A stretch of 64,000 nt of DNA from Streptococcus parasanguinis (GCF_019929185.1 NZ_JAHZPC010000002.1:1-64000), one strand, 5' to 3'; counted from the first letter of the stretch, positions 10,501 through 19,234 are shown. The notes: generated from the letters alone by a model not told the origin. Translations and numbers: made by a program.

Positions 10501-10641
10501 TTCAGGACTTACCGTAGAAGGAGTAACCGTCTCCTCAGTAGTTGTGCTGCTTACTTGGTCTGCTTGCACATGCTGGGCGAGTACAGCAGGACTAATCAGT
10601 AAACCTGCAACGAGTAGAGAAACAAGAGTTGTTTTTTTCAT
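7531..10641 (-). CDS. Cell-wall-anchored Xaa-Pro dipeptidyl-peptidase (S15), paralogue 1
   Basis: 1036 residues from the ATG at 10641, which has AAAGGAG nine bases upstream; nine extra in-frame codons upstream are discarded. Order: signal peptide (about 1-28), a Thr/Ser/Pro/Val-rich stalk to about 140, the S15 alpha/beta-hydrolase with nucleophile in GLSWAG (S456), acid in GLNDDN (D574/575) and histidine in HQGNH (H605), a C-terminal jelly-roll domain, then LPKTGQ, a hydrophobic span and a basic tail for sortase A. It releases Xaa-Pro dipeptides from proline-rich host or food peptides outside the cell. It resembles the paralogue at 12897-15926 throughout the catalytic region. Confidence 0.92.
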   Translation of the reverse strand: MKKTTLVSLLVAGLLISPAVLAQHVQADQVSSTTTEETVTPSTVSPEVTETVTSTQGDTKETVHPEKVEEVSETNRPTTSPTAPTTTPTTELHEEPASSPAVVSAPTVESTLANQPSPAPATPTVGSQEVSTAPKVTQGDLAEITGATVTDQDREKEVTVTEAVNQLLNWASTKENQVGSTDKDRLAFAKSLGMVKEGVEGSAPVTNLTSMVDVAKQLRAAYRADKKTPLFLNGKAQPIFPFTPGDDPEHYSYDKSDIVRYIVYVETDYDTDGDGKPDLVKTFVQVPKAAVNGDYKAATIFEASPYVTGTTEERTLEAIGLKEGGKFDMAKLYEKPAKRQATKSVTTEEVAKATDPKDWYYVNPRESSEDYTHYDYENLNWYNYFLVRGYAVVTSSGLGSKGSDGINTTGSDLEVAAYKNIVEWLNGKRKAYSDKTSNQEVKADWSNGNVAMTGLSWAGTTTFGVASTGVEGLKTIVPAAGIASWYDHFNSQGSPLDTGASNDLSWLSVYTSGRILDKEDWDKVKDYYAAYITKLNELQHKDGHNYNEEYAKRDYTLNAANLKAAPLIIQGLNDDNVKPKHFELMLEAYKKAGIDAKVLLHQGNHIYPSTRWSGTEVAGQAFNDLMNLWYSHYLYGIENGIENLPQVTAQDNLDPSKWRRFDKWDTNNAISARIYSKREDVTVTGDYYGTGNNWTTRNQDAAFHSSEVAASYAATVDQDVTIKGHIPVHFSAAFVKGDKNHAHVSATLMDVSDEDFDVVKEEITYDKDGYSTRTLEKETIDETGYWNGSNLETLPLKRYKTHKVKSVVIARGWMNLANPASRYDSASSSHSIDLKENEYHDYTMYLQPNLYTVKKGHRLVLSLHTYDPDYIYFADPYEVTFKTDSISATIPIVEDSRSLLFRYQPSEKDTDYASLADRILPIATIQPKVDPEQDPSPVDQAEKPIVPSNPMTPTNPAISEIPQKPSHGRDPMDFRKEQKEETAQELAQRADKDKIEVTSQPSLPKTGQATSSWTLFGFLGLMLTSLLSLGKAHKDE

Positions 10642-10724
10642 AAAATGGTCTCCTTTCACCATTTTCAAAGTCAGTCCTAGCGGAGCCTGACTCTATTATG
10701 TTATATTCTCACTTCATTTCTTTC

Positions 10725-10740
10725 ATGTATGCGATTTCTT
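10725..10740 (+). promoter_or_regulatory. Weak cre-like site
   Basis: ATGTATGCGATTTCTT matches the CcpA consensus WTGNAARCGNWWWCAW with two mismatches. It lies between the divergent peptidase and amylase genes. Confidence 0.35.
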
Positions 10741-10772
10741 TTCTAGAAAGGGCTTGCTTCCAGCGCAAAAGT

Positions 10773-10801
10773 TTGTCGCATCCAACTATTTTTGGTAAAA
10801 T
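10773..10801 (+). promoter_or_regulatory. Alpha-amylase promoter
   Basis: TTGTCG (10773-10778), 17-bp spacer, TAAAAT (10796-10801). Transcription should begin near 10808, too close for the ATG at 10814. This favours the ATG at 10832 as the start. Confidence 0.65.
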
Positions 10802-10831
10802 AGGAACATTCACATGAAAGAAGAAATAAAA

Positions 10832-12295
10832 ATGGAAAATCAAACCTTAATGCAATATTTTGAGTGGTATTTGCCCGCTGATGGGAACCACTGGACGCGT
10901 CTTGCTGAAGATGCGCAACACTTAGCAGACTTGGGTATTCGTAAAGTCTGGATGCCACCTGCCTTTAAAGCTACATCTAACAATGACGTTGGGTACGGAG
11001 TCTATGACCTCTTTGATTTGGGCGAGTTCGATCAAAAAGGAACGGTTCGTACCAAATACGGTTTCAAAGACGATTATCTTCAAGCCATTCAAGCCCTCAA
11101 AGATGCAGGGATTCAACCAATGGCCGATGTCGTTCTTAACCACAAAGCTGCTGCAGATGGTTTAGAAGAATTCGAGGTCGTTGAGGTCGATCCGATGGAT
11201 CGAAACAAGATCCTTACCGAACCTTTCACCATTCAAGGATGGACCAAATTCACCTTTGATGGCCGAAATGGCGCCTATAATGACTTCCACTGGCATTGGT
11301 ACCATTTCACCGGTACGGACTACGATGCTTCACGTAATAAAAGTGGGATCTACCAAATCCAAGGGGACAACAAAGGTTGGGCCCATGGAGATCTGGTTGA
11401 CAAGGAAAACGGAAACTACGATTACCTCATGTACGCCGATATCGATTTCAAACATCCCGAGGTTGTAGAAAATCTCGACCAATGGGCTGAATGGTTTATC
11501 GAAACAACAGGGGTTGAGGGATTCCGTCTGGATGCAGTCAAACACATTGACTCCTTCTTTATGAAGAATTTCATCCACAATATCACCAAAAAATATGGTG
11601 AAGATTTCTACGTCTTTGGTGAATTTTGGAATGGGGACACAGAAACCAACGATGAGTACTTGGAAAGCATTGACTACTTATACGACTTGATCGATGTGGC
11701 CCTCCACCAAAATCTCTTCCGAGCTAGTCAAGAAGGTGAAAATTTCGACCTTCGAACTATTTTTGACGGAACACTAGCACTCAATCATCCTGAACAGGCC
11801 GTAACCTTTGTGGACAACCATGATACCCAACGAGGGCAAGCCTTGGAATCTACCATCCAAGAATGGTTTAAGCCTGCAGCCTATGCCTTGATCTTACTTC
11901 GTGAAGCTGGTTTGCCTTGTGTCTTCTATGGAGACTACTACGGTATCGAGGGCCAATTTGCGCAAGAAAGTTTCCAAGGGGTCCTCGATCGACTCTTATG
12001 GGTTCGTAAAGATCTGGCCTATGGGGAAGAAACGGACTACTTCGATGATCCTAATTGCATCGGTTGGACACGTTCAGGTTCAGAAGAATCAGCACCAATC
12101 GCCTGCTTGATTTCCAATAACCAAGCTGCTACAAAAGTCATGGAGATCGGCTCATCCTACGCAGGCCTCACCTACTATGATGTACTAGAAAATTGTAGCG
12201 AAACCGTCCAAGTCCAAGAAGACGGTACTGCTGAATTCCCAGTGGCAGAACGTTCCGTCAGTGTCTGGGTAGCCCAAGATACAGAGGGGCAATAA
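10832..12295 (+). CDS. Cytoplasmic alpha-amylase (GH13)
   Basis: 487 residues, with no signal peptide. GH13 catalytic residues: nucleophile in GFRLDAVKH (D234), acid/base in VFGEFW (E264), and the transition-state aspartate in FVDNHDTQ (D331). The MENQTLMQYFEWYLP beginning is conserved in intracellular amylases of this family and, with the promoter position, fixes the start at 10832. It probably hydrolyses intracellular maltodextrins or glycogen-type glucans rather than external starch. It stands alone on the plus strand between two peptidase paralogues and ends in a strong terminator. Confidence 0.92.
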   Translation: MENQTLMQYFEWYLPADGNHWTRLAEDAQHLADLGIRKVWMPPAFKATSNNDVGYGVYDLFDLGEFDQKGTVRTKYGFKDDYLQAIQALKDAGIQPMADVVLNHKAAADGLEEFEVVEVDPMDRNKILTEPFTIQGWTKFTFDGRNGAYNDFHWHWYHFTGTDYDASRNKSGIYQIQGDNKGWAHGDLVDKENGNYDYLMYADIDFKHPEVVENLDQWAEWFIETTGVEGFRLDAVKHIDSFFMKNFIHNITKKYGEDFYVFGEFWNGDTETNDEYLESIDYLYDLIDVALHQNLFRASQEGENFDLRTIFDGTLALNHPEQAVTFVDNHDTQRGQALESTIQEWFKPAAYALILLREAGLPCVFYGDYYGIEGQFAQESFQGVLDRLLWVRKDLAYGEETDYFDDPNCIGWTRSGSEESAPIACLISNNQAATKVMEIGSSYAGLTYYDVLENCSETVQVQEDGTAEFPVAERSVSVWVAQDTEGQ

Positions 12296-12310
12296 CCTTT
12301 ATATGTAATT

Positions 12311-12347
12311 TTCTCCTAGGATCTACACCTTCCTAGGAGAATTTTTT
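12311..12347 (+). terminator. Terminator of the amylase gene
   Basis: Perfect 11-bp stem TTCTCCTAGGA/TCCTAGGAGAA followed by a T run. Confidence 0.9.
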
Positions 12348-12390
12348 CCTGTAAAAATTTTATAGGAAATACAGCTTCATTTTAGCACTA

Positions 12391-12406
12391 TAAGAAAGCG
12401 CTGTCA
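12391..12406 (+). promoter_or_regulatory. Orphan cre-like sequence
   Basis: AAGAAAGCGCTGTCAA fits the CcpA consensus with two mismatches, but it lies between two converging terminators, where no promoter is apparent. Confidence 0.25.
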
Positions 12407-12443
12407 ATGGGTATCGCGTCTATTTGAAAGAAATAAAGAGCAT

Positions 12444-12477
12444 CAAAAAAACTCGTTTTCCGGTTTGGAAAACGAGT
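12444..12477 (-). terminator. Terminator of trxA
   Basis: Perfect 11-bp stem ACTCGTTTTCC/GGAAAACGAGT with a T run on the minus strand. Confidence 0.9.
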
Positions 12478-12484
12478 CTTCTTT

Positions 12485-12799
12485 TTAGCTCAATTCTGCA
12501 ATGATTTCTTTCAATTGGGCTTTCGTATGAACTCCAGCCACTTGTTTGACAACTTGTCCATCTTTTTTAAAGAGAAGAGTTGGAATCGACATGATACCGA
12601 ATTGACGCGCTGTATTTGGATTTTCATCGACATCCATCTTACAGATTTTCAAATCATCTTCATGTACTTCTTCTGCCAACTGATCCAAGATTGGAGCTTG
12701 CATGCGGCATGGACCGCACCAAGTTGCCCAAAAGTCAATCAAGACAAGGCCTTGGCTGGTTTCTTGTTCAAAAGTTGCATCTGTGATTATGTGTGCCAT
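12485..12799 (-). CDS. trxA: Thioredoxin
   Basis: 104 residues, the normal thioredoxin length. The active site is WATWCGPC with cysteines 28 and 31, and the cis-proline segment SIPTLLFKK follows. It reduces protein disulfides in the cytoplasm, using electrons from thioredoxin reductase, which is not in this window. AGGAGG precedes the start. It is monocistronic, with its own terminator, and lies between the amylase gene and peptidase paralogue 2. Confidence 0.95.
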   Translation of the reverse strand: MAHIITDATFEQETSQGLVLIDFWATWCGPCRMQAPILDQLAEEVHEDDLKICKMDVDENPNTARQFGIMSIPTLLFKKDGQVVKQVAGVHTKAQLKEIIAELS

Positions 12800-12896
12800 A
12801 TTTCCTCCTTTTTCAGTAGTGACTACTGATTCTGCATTTCTACTTTTATTTTACACTAAAAGATGCCATTTTAGAAATATTTGCTACGGGGAGTCC

Positions 12897-15800
12897 TTAG
12901 GCATCTTCTCTCTTTTTGCGCCAAAAGATGAGGCTAGAAGCTGTTAGGCTAATCACCCCTAAGAGACCCAGAGAATGGTCTTTGCTCCCTGTTTGAGGAA
13001 GCGTATGATCTGCTTTCTCTCCTCCCACTACAAGAGTTGCAGCTTGAGGATCTTCTGCCAATCCTTGTGAAACAAATTGAGGTCCATAAGATACAGCTAG
13101 TGTATGAAGAGAGTGCTCTTGTCTTGCTGATCCTATTTGCATCTGCTCTGCTTTTTCAGGAAGAGTTTGGCTTGGTTGGACAAAGGATTCTGGGCTTGGA
13201 AGCCTATATTCTTCCTTGTAGTGCACTTCTGGAGCGACTAGAGCAGCACCTTCAACTTCTGGTAAATTCGCATAGTCTGTATCTGTTGCACTTGGTACAT
13301 AAGCTGCCTTTTGGGCGCGGGTCTTTTCAACAATTGGAATCGCCGCCTGGATAGAATCTGTCTTAAAGGTCACTTCATATGGATGCTCCACCGTTAAATC
13401 AGATGGGTCATAGGTGTTGAAAACAAGTGCTAACTTGTGACCTTTCTTAACCGTATAGAGATTTGGTTGGAGATAGACCGTGTAATCGTGGTATTCTCCC
13501 ACTTTTGGCTCGATGCTAGCTCGTGAGCTTGCTGAATCGTAGCCAGACTCAGGGTTCGCAAGGTTGATCCAGCCTTTCGCAATCACCTTGTACTTGGTCT
13601 TGATGGTTTCGTATTCGGCAACAGATAGGTTGCTTAAATTGCTTCCCATCCAGAAAGCGTCTGCCGTTTTATCTTGCTTGACGCTACCATTTCCTACCAC
13701 GTCAAAGTCCTCATCTGCCACATCTACCAAGAGGGCGTTGATTTGGAAATTCTTTCCTTGACCCTTGGCAAGAGCTGCCTTGAAATGAACAGGGATGTGG
13801 CCCTTGATCGTAGTGTCCTCAGTAACATCAGAAACGAAGGTCAGATTGGCCTTAGAGGAGGCTTTGCTGACAGTTTCATTACGGTTAGCGATCTCAACAC
13901 CTGCAGCCGCATAATCACTAGAAATGGTTTCTTCTAGACGTTTCGAGCTTGCATTCAAGAAGAGACGTTGACTGCTCTTCCAGTTATCATAGCTGGTCCA
14001 CTTGCTTGGATCATAGTTGTTTTGAGCTAGGACCGCTGGCAAGCTTTCGACGTGATTGTCCACTCCGTAGAGGTAATGGGTCAGCCAGGTATTGAGCAGG
14101 TCATAAAAGTCCTGACCATTGGCGGTGATGCCGTATCCCCGTGACATAGCCGCTGGATAGACGTGATCTCCTTGGTGGAGATAGAGCTTGACATCTTGGC
14201 CTGCTTTCTTGAGGGCATCGTACATGAGTTCAAAGTGTTTGGTCTTGACATTGTCATCATTCAAGCCATGGACGATCAGGGCGCTGGTCTTGAGATTTTC
14301 CGGATGAAGGGTATAATCCCGCTCCTTCCAGACATCACTGTAGTTACGATCATGGGCGTACTGGTCCTTGTTCAATTGGTTGATGTAGTTGGAATAGTTT
14401 TGCCAAATCCCTGCCCAGTCGTCTTGGTCCAGCATCCGCGTGCTAACGTAGAGGGATAGCCATGAAAGATCACTATAAGGCGCATTGCCAAACTGGGTTC
14501 CTTGGCTATTGAAATAATCATACCAAGAGGCAATCCCTGCTGCTGGAACGATGGTCTTTAGGCCTTCTACGCCTGTCGCTGCCACACCAAAGGTCGTGGT
14601 TCCAGCCCAGGAGAGACCGGTCATAGCGACATTGCCTGTTGCCCAGTCTGCCTTGATTTCAACATTGCTAGTCTTATCGGTGTAGGCCTTGCGTTTGCCA
14701 TTGACCCACTCGATGATATTCTTGAAGGCATTGATTTCGAGATCAGAACCTGTGGTGTTAAATCCTTCTGATCCCTTGGTACCAAGTCCCGCACTCGAGA
14801 TAAAGGCATAGCCTCTGACCAAGAAATAGTCGTACCAGTTCAGATCTTCGTAGTCATAGATATACTCGTAGGGACTGTAGTAATACCAATCCGATGCCTT
14901 GGCTTTTTTGGCTGCTTCTACTGTTGTTTCACTGCTTACTGGCTGTCTCTTTGCAGGTTGGCTGTGCAGTTTCTTCATGTCATAGCTACCGTCCGTTGGA
15001 AGCCCCAAACTTTCGAGGGTCACGTAGTTTTCATCAAGCGTCCCCGCTACGTAAGGGCGCGCTTCCAGAATAGTGGCTGCCTTAAAATCACCTTGAGCTA
15101 CTGCTTTTGGTAGTTGAACAATGGCTTTGACTAAGTCAGGCTTGCCATCTGCGTCGGTGTCGTAGTCCGTTTCGACATAGACAGGGAAGCGTACAATTTG
15201 GCTGTCTTCATATTTGTAGTCTTGGTCTGCTTTTTCTCCCGTCGTATAAGGGAAAATCGGCTGGGCACGACCATTTAAAAAGAGCGGGCTTTTCTTTTCA
15301 GCCCGGTAGGCATCGTAGAGTTTCTTAGCTGTTTCATACATCTTGGCCAATTCTGGCTGACTAACCTTACGAGTCAAATCTTCTGATTTTTCAATCAAGC
15401 CTAAACTCTTGGCAAAGCGTTCGCGATCTGCTTGGCTTTGGCCCAATTGGCTAGGATCTGTTGCTGCCCATTGAAGCAAGCCATTAACAGCATCTTGGAC
15501 CGTCAACTCTTTAGGGGCCTGATCAGCTGCAAGGGTGCTACCTGTAACCTTTGCTAAATCATTACTTGTTGCCGGAGCTTCTGAACTGGGAGCAGATTGA
15601 GGTGCAGCTTCCCTGTTGGTTGTTGCTGGACTTGCTACTGGGACCGTAGGCTCACTTTGTCTTGTGTGTTCTTCTGTAGCAGGGGCTACTTGATTTGCAA
15701 CTGCCGTCCGATCCAGCGATGCCTCACTTGAGTTTGTCCCTTCTTCACTAGCGGCAGTGCTTGCGTCACTAACTATCGGTGTTGCTTCAGTAGATGGAGC

Positions 15801-15926
15801 ATGGACCACTTCTGTCGATGGAGCTAACTCTTCTGTCTGCTCATCTGCTGCTGCTACTTGATGCAAAACCATTGGCGCGATCAGTAAGCTCGATGCGACA
15901 ATGGAAACCATTGTTTTCTTTTTCAT
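12897..15926 (-). CDS. Cell-wall-anchored Xaa-Pro dipeptidyl-peptidase (S15), paralogue 2
   Basis: 1009 residues: signal peptide (about 1-27), Ala/Ser/Thr/Glu-rich stalk to about 125, S15 catalytic domain with nucleophile S439 in GLSWAG, acid in GLNDDN and histidine in HQGDH, beta-rich C-terminal domain, then LPQTGS, a hydrophobic span and KKRED tail for sortase anchoring. Catalytic blocks such as TGLSWAGTTTFGVA are the same as in paralogue 1, while stalks and C-termini differ, pointing to an old duplication. GGAG precedes the start. The promoter contains a cre site, so glucose repression is likely. Confidence 0.92.
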   Translation of the reverse strand: MKKKTMVSIVASSLLIAPMVLHQVAAADEQTEELAPSTEVVHAPSTEATPIVSDASTAASEEGTNSSEASLDRTAVANQVAPATEEHTRQSEPTVPVASPATTNREAAPQSAPSSEAPATSNDLAKVTGSTLAADQAPKELTVQDAVNGLLQWAATDPSQLGQSQADRERFAKSLGLIEKSEDLTRKVSQPELAKMYETAKKLYDAYRAEKKSPLFLNGRAQPIFPYTTGEKADQDYKYEDSQIVRFPVYVETDYDTDADGKPDLVKAIVQLPKAVAQGDFKAATILEARPYVAGTLDENYVTLESLGLPTDGSYDMKKLHSQPAKRQPVSSETTVEAAKKAKASDWYYYSPYEYIYDYEDLNWYDYFLVRGYAFISSAGLGTKGSEGFNTTGSDLEINAFKNIIEWVNGKRKAYTDKTSNVEIKADWATGNVAMTGLSWAGTTTFGVAATGVEGLKTIVPAAGIASWYDYFNSQGTQFGNAPYSDLSWLSLYVSTRMLDQDDWAGIWQNYSNYINQLNKDQYAHDRNYSDVWKERDYTLHPENLKTSALIVHGLNDDNVKTKHFELMYDALKKAGQDVKLYLHQGDHVYPAAMSRGYGITANGQDFYDLLNTWLTHYLYGVDNHVESLPAVLAQNNYDPSKWTSYDNWKSSQRLFLNASSKRLEETISSDYAAAGVEIANRNETVSKASSKANLTFVSDVTEDTTIKGHIPVHFKAALAKGQGKNFQINALLVDVADEDFDVVGNGSVKQDKTADAFWMGSNLSNLSVAEYETIKTKYKVIAKGWINLANPESGYDSASSRASIEPKVGEYHDYTVYLQPNLYTVKKGHKLALVFNTYDPSDLTVEHPYEVTFKTDSIQAAIPIVEKTRAQKAAYVPSATDTDYANLPEVEGAALVAPEVHYKEEYRLPSPESFVQPSQTLPEKAEQMQIGSARQEHSLHTLAVSYGPQFVSQGLAEDPQAATLVVGGEKADHTLPQTGSKDHSLGLLGVISLTASSLIFWRKKREDA

Positions 15927-15960
15927 GTCAGTCTCCTAACTTTTTGTAATCAACACTCCC

Positions 15961-15989
15961 ATTATACTATGTAAGCGTTTTAATATCAA
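15961..15989 (-). promoter_or_regulatory. Promoter of peptidase paralogue 2 with cre in the spacer
   Basis: Minus strand TTGATA (15989-15984), 17-bp spacer, TATAAT (15966-15961). The cre-like ATGTAAGCGTTTTAAT (15969-15984, one mismatch) fills the spacer, so CcpA binding would block RNA polymerase. Confidence 0.8.
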
Positions 15990-16010
15990 ACAGATATTCA
16001 TCTGATCCAC

Positions 16011-16037
16011 AAAAAAACCGAGGCATCAGCCTCGGTT
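16011..16037 (-). terminator. Terminator of the peptide-binding protein gene
   Basis: Stem AACCGAGGC/GCCTCGGTT with a T run on the minus strand. Confidence 0.9.
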
Positions 16038-16045
16038 ATCGATCC

Positions 16046-18031
16046 TTATTTAACGTGCTTCTTAAGATCTTCTTGTGCTTTTTTATTTGACTCTGCTTGT
16101 TCTTTTTGCCATTTTTCAAGGGCTTTGTTGTAATCAGCACTTGTCACAGCTTTGTCTTGGAGTTTCATTCCTTTGTAGATCACGTGGTCTTTTCCTTTAC
16201 CACCAGTCCATGCAAATGGAGCTGAGAATGGTTCGATACGTGTCAAGAATGGACGTCCTGTTGATGAAGAAGTTGGCATAACAAGGGCGCTATCAGTCAA
16301 CCAAGCTTGCGCAGCCGCATATTTTTCATAGCGTTTGTTGACGTCTTGTGTTTCTGCACCAGCATCCTTGATCATCTTTTCAAAGTCGTACAGACCAACT
16401 TTTTTAGCTGCTTCATTGTTTCCACTTGGGTCAAATCCAAGGAAAGTCTTAGTATTTTCACCAGATGAAGCTTTCAAGATATCCATGTAAGTTGATGGGT
16501 CTTGGTAGTCAGGGCTCCATCCAACATTATCAGAGAGATCCCAGTCTTCGCCAGCCGCATTTGGCGCAAAGAGGGTCACATTTTGAAGGTCTTCTTTTGA
16601 AAGCATTTGGATATCGATGACGATATTTTCTTTACCAAGTGCTTCTTCAACTGATTGTTTGAAGGATTGTACCCGTTGAACTCTTGATGGTGTGGTTTGG
16701 TCTACAGGCATATCGATGTGAATTGGGAATTTCACACCTTCTGCTTCCAAGGCAGTCTTCGCTTTTGCAAACTCTTCCTTCGCTTTCTTAGCATCGAAGA
16801 GACCATTTTGACCATCGTCTAGTTTAGTAGATTTCCACTCATCTCCGTAGGTATCCAATTGAGTTTTCACCATTTCACCAAAGGTCTTACCATTAGCTTG
16901 GACAAATGTTGGTGGAATGTAGAGGTTACGGATGATCTTGCTTGCTCCGTCTTTTCCGTTCAATTGAGCAGCATACGCTTCACGGTTGAAGGCAAAGCTG
17001 ATCGCTTGACGGAAGTCCTTGTTCAAGAGAGCTTTCTTAGTAGATTGTTTTTCTTCATCGGTCTTCTTAGCAGTGTGTTTGTAAGATTGACGGTCGATGT
17101 TGGTACCAATAACATAAGAAGCGGCGTCTTGAGGAGTGTAGGTGATTTCGTCTTTGAATTCTTTGGCTTGCTCTGAGTAACCAGATCCAGTTGGGAAGAG
17201 TTTTGCCAAGCTAAGAGCATTTTCACCGAATGATTTGGCCAATTTACTTTGGTCTTGTCCATCGTAGAATTCCAATTTCACATCTGAGATGTAGACCTTG
17301 TCTTTATCCCAGTAGTTTTCATTCTTGGTCATTTCGATAGAAGATTTTGAAGTAAAGCTCTTCAAGATGTAAGGACCATTGTAAAGAAGGGAGCTGGTGT
17401 CACTTGCTTGAGCGAATTTATCCCCTTTTGATTTCACGAATTTTTCGTTGACAGGGAAAGTGATCCCAAGAGTCAATTTAGAGTTCCAGTAAGATTCTGG
17501 TTGGTTCAAAGTGATTTGAAGGGTATGATCATCAACTGCTTTTACTCCTACAGCTGAGAAATCTTTATTTTTACCACTGACGTAGTCATTCAAGCCTTTG
17601 ATAGAATCTTGGATGATGTAGAGCATTTCTGATTTGTTATCAGCCGCATATTTGATCCCTGTGACGAAATCTTTAGCTGTTACATCCGCATACTCTTCGC
17701 CTTCTGAATCATACCATTTAGCATCGTCACGAAGTTTATAAGTATAAGTCAAGCCATCTTGGGAAACTGTCCAGTCTTTTGCAAGAGATGGAATCAAGTT
17801 CCCGTATTTATCATTTTCAAACAAACCATCAATCAAGTTTCCAGTGATATCGTGGGTTGCTGCTTTACCAGATGTGATATAGTTTAGGTTTTCTGGCTCA
17901 GTCTCATAGACATATGAGAATTTTTGACCGTTGCTTGAGCTAGATGATTTAGAACCACCCGAACAAGCTGCTAGGATACCTGCTGAAAGGAGAGCAACTC
18001 CCGCAAGTGCAATGACATTTCTTTTTTTCAT
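16046..18031 (-). CDS. Oligopeptide-binding lipoprotein (OppA/AmiA/AliA type)
   Basis: 661 residues from the ATG at 18031, preceded by GAGGAG; 16 in-frame upstream codons lie in the leader. The N-terminus is a lipoprotein signal ending in ILAACSGG, followed by an SBP_bac_5 (cluster C) fold with YETEPENLNYITSGKA near the start. Length and sequence match the streptococcal AmiA/AliA/AliB group that feeds peptides to the AmiCDEF permease. No permease genes are adjacent, so it is an orphan receptor that must share a transporter encoded elsewhere. A perfect CodY box upstream predicts repression when branched-chain amino acids and GTP are plentiful. Confidence 0.9.
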   Translation of the reverse strand: MKKRNVIALAGVALLSAGILAACSGGSKSSSSSNGQKFSYVYETEPENLNYITSGKAATHDITGNLIDGLFENDKYGNLIPSLAKDWTVSQDGLTYTYKLRDDAKWYDSEGEEYADVTAKDFVTGIKYAADNKSEMLYIIQDSIKGLNDYVSGKNKDFSAVGVKAVDDHTLQITLNQPESYWNSKLTLGITFPVNEKFVKSKGDKFAQASDTSSLLYNGPYILKSFTSKSSIEMTKNENYWDKDKVYISDVKLEFYDGQDQSKLAKSFGENALSLAKLFPTGSGYSEQAKEFKDEITYTPQDAASYVIGTNIDRQSYKHTAKKTDEEKQSTKKALLNKDFRQAISFAFNREAYAAQLNGKDGASKIIRNLYIPPTFVQANGKTFGEMVKTQLDTYGDEWKSTKLDDGQNGLFDAKKAKEEFAKAKTALEAEGVKFPIHIDMPVDQTTPSRVQRVQSFKQSVEEALGKENIVIDIQMLSKEDLQNVTLFAPNAAGEDWDLSDNVGWSPDYQDPSTYMDILKASSGENTKTFLGFDPSGNNEAAKKVGLYDFEKMIKDAGAETQDVNKRYEKYAAAQAWLTDSALVMPTSSSTGRPFLTRIEPFSAPFAWTGGKGKDHVIYKGMKLQDKAVTSADYNKALEKWQKEQAESNKKAQEDLKKHVK

Positions 18032-18067
18032 GTAAATCTCCTCAAGAAATTTTAAGTTTATTTTAAG

Positions 18068-18113
18068 ATTATACCACAAAGGTTTTCAGAAGAAAAGGAA
18101 TTTTCAGAAAATT
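18068..18113 (-). promoter_or_regulatory. Promoter with perfect CodY box
   Basis: TATAAT (18073-18068) preceded by TGTGG, an extended -10. AATTTTCAGAAAATT at 18099-18113 matches the CodY consensus AATTTTCWGAAAATT at 15 of 15 positions. A partial second copy (GGTTTTCAGAAGAAA, from 18081) overlaps the -35 region. Confidence 0.85.
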
Positions 18114-18123
18114 TTAGTTTATG

Positions 18124-18147
18124 AAAAAACTACTCCGTGGAGTAGTT
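18124..18147 (-). terminator. Terminator of the M42 peptidase gene
   Basis: AACTACTCC/GGAGTAGTT stem with a T run on the minus strand. It lies just upstream of the CodY-controlled promoter. Confidence 0.85.
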
Positions 18148-18153
18148 CCATTT

Positions 18154-19191
18154 TTAATCTACCAAGTCGCTCTTGAGGTAGGCATCGACCATGCGCTCTG
18201 TTGCGACTACAGAATCCAAGTGAGTCCGCTCATATGAGTGGCTAGATTCGATCCCTGCTCCGAGGAGGGCATGTTTGACTTCTGCTCCTGCGCTCATGGC
18301 TGCAGAGGCATCTGATCCATAGAAAGGATAGATATCCAATTGATAAGGGATTTCTTGAGCTTTTGCCAAGGCTACTAAATGCTGACGGAATTCGTAGTGA
18401 TACGGTCCAGAAGCGTCTTTGACACAGATGGATACCGTGTATTCATCCGTCGCTTGGTCATCTCCCATAGCTCCCATGTCCACTGCCAAGTATTCGACCA
18501 CTTCAGCTGGAATACTTGAATTAGCCCCATGCCCCACTTCTTCAAAGACTGAAAAGGCAAAGGTGGTCGTTACTGGCAATTGGATCTGTTCTTCCTTGTA
18601 CACGCGCAGAAGATTCAAGAGAATCGCTGCACTCACCTTGTCATCTAAGTGACGAGATTTAATAAAGCCAGTATCTGTCACAATGGTCCGGGGATCAAAG
18701 CTGACAAAATCACCCACTTCAATGCCAAGAGCACGGCTTTCTTTTTCATTGGTCACTTTTTCATCCAGACGGACTTCCATATTGTCCTGGGTCCGCTCGA
18801 CAGTTCCCGCATCCTTGTAGACATGGCAAGAAGTCTGATGGACCAAAATTGTCCCCGAATGGGTCTTTCCGGTATTGGCTACATGGACCGTACAATTTTC
18901 CCCTTCAATCATATTCCAAGGGAAACCGCCGATACGGTCTAGCTTGAGGCGGCCATCTGCTTTCACCGCGCGAACAATAGCCCCCAAGGTATCCACATGG
19001 GCTGTGACGTAGCGTTGCTTGTCTGTGATCACACCAGGAACGGTCACATTCACGCCTCCCTTAGCAGTCCGAGTTACCTCATACCCAAAGCCTTCAATGG
19101 TTTTGACCAAATAGTCTGCGATCTCCCGTGTAAAACCGGTCGGGGAAGGAATGGCTGTCAATTCCTGCAAATAAGTCACTGTCTGATTCAT
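18154..19191 (-). CDS. M42 family glutamyl/leucyl aminopeptidase
   Basis: 345 residues. M42 di-metal residues are visible: TAHVDTLG (H65, D67), SRHLDDKV with a bridging aspartate, FEEVGHG with the catalytic glutamates, and the VDMGAMGDD ligand region. The family includes lactococcal PepA and B. subtilis YsdC, cytoplasmic aminopeptidases that assemble as large oligomers and trim acidic or broad N-termini. GGAGG lies six bases before the start. Adjacency to the peptide receptor suggests a role in using imported peptides. Confidence 0.88.
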   Translation of the reverse strand: MNQTVTYLQELTAIPSPTGFTREIADYLVKTIEGFGYEVTRTAKGGVNVTVPGVITDKQRYVTAHVDTLGAIVRAVKADGRLKLDRIGGFPWNMIEGENCTVHVANTGKTHSGTILVHQTSCHVYKDAGTVERTQDNMEVRLDEKVTNEKESRALGIEVGDFVSFDPRTIVTDTGFIKSRHLDDKVSAAILLNLLRVYKEEQIQLPVTTTFAFSVFEEVGHGANSSIPAEVVEYLAVDMGAMGDDQATDEYTVSICVKDASGPYHYEFRQHLVALAKAQEIPYQLDIYPFYGSDASAAMSAGAEVKHALLGAGIESSHSYERTHLDSVVATERMVDAYLKSDLVD

Positions 19192-19234
19192 AATGCCTCC
19201 AAATGTGTTTTTCTTTATTCTAGCATGAAATAGG

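Noticed and set aside
10301..10690. 129-codon plus-strand frame, Val/Ser/Thr-rich
   Set aside because: It is antisense to the Thr/Ser/Pro-rich stalk of the first Xaa-Pro peptidase; low-complexity shadow with no ribosome site.
12391..12406. cre site controlling amylase or trxA
   Set aside because: It matches fairly well but lies downstream of both genes between terminators, so I do not use it in the regulatory picture.
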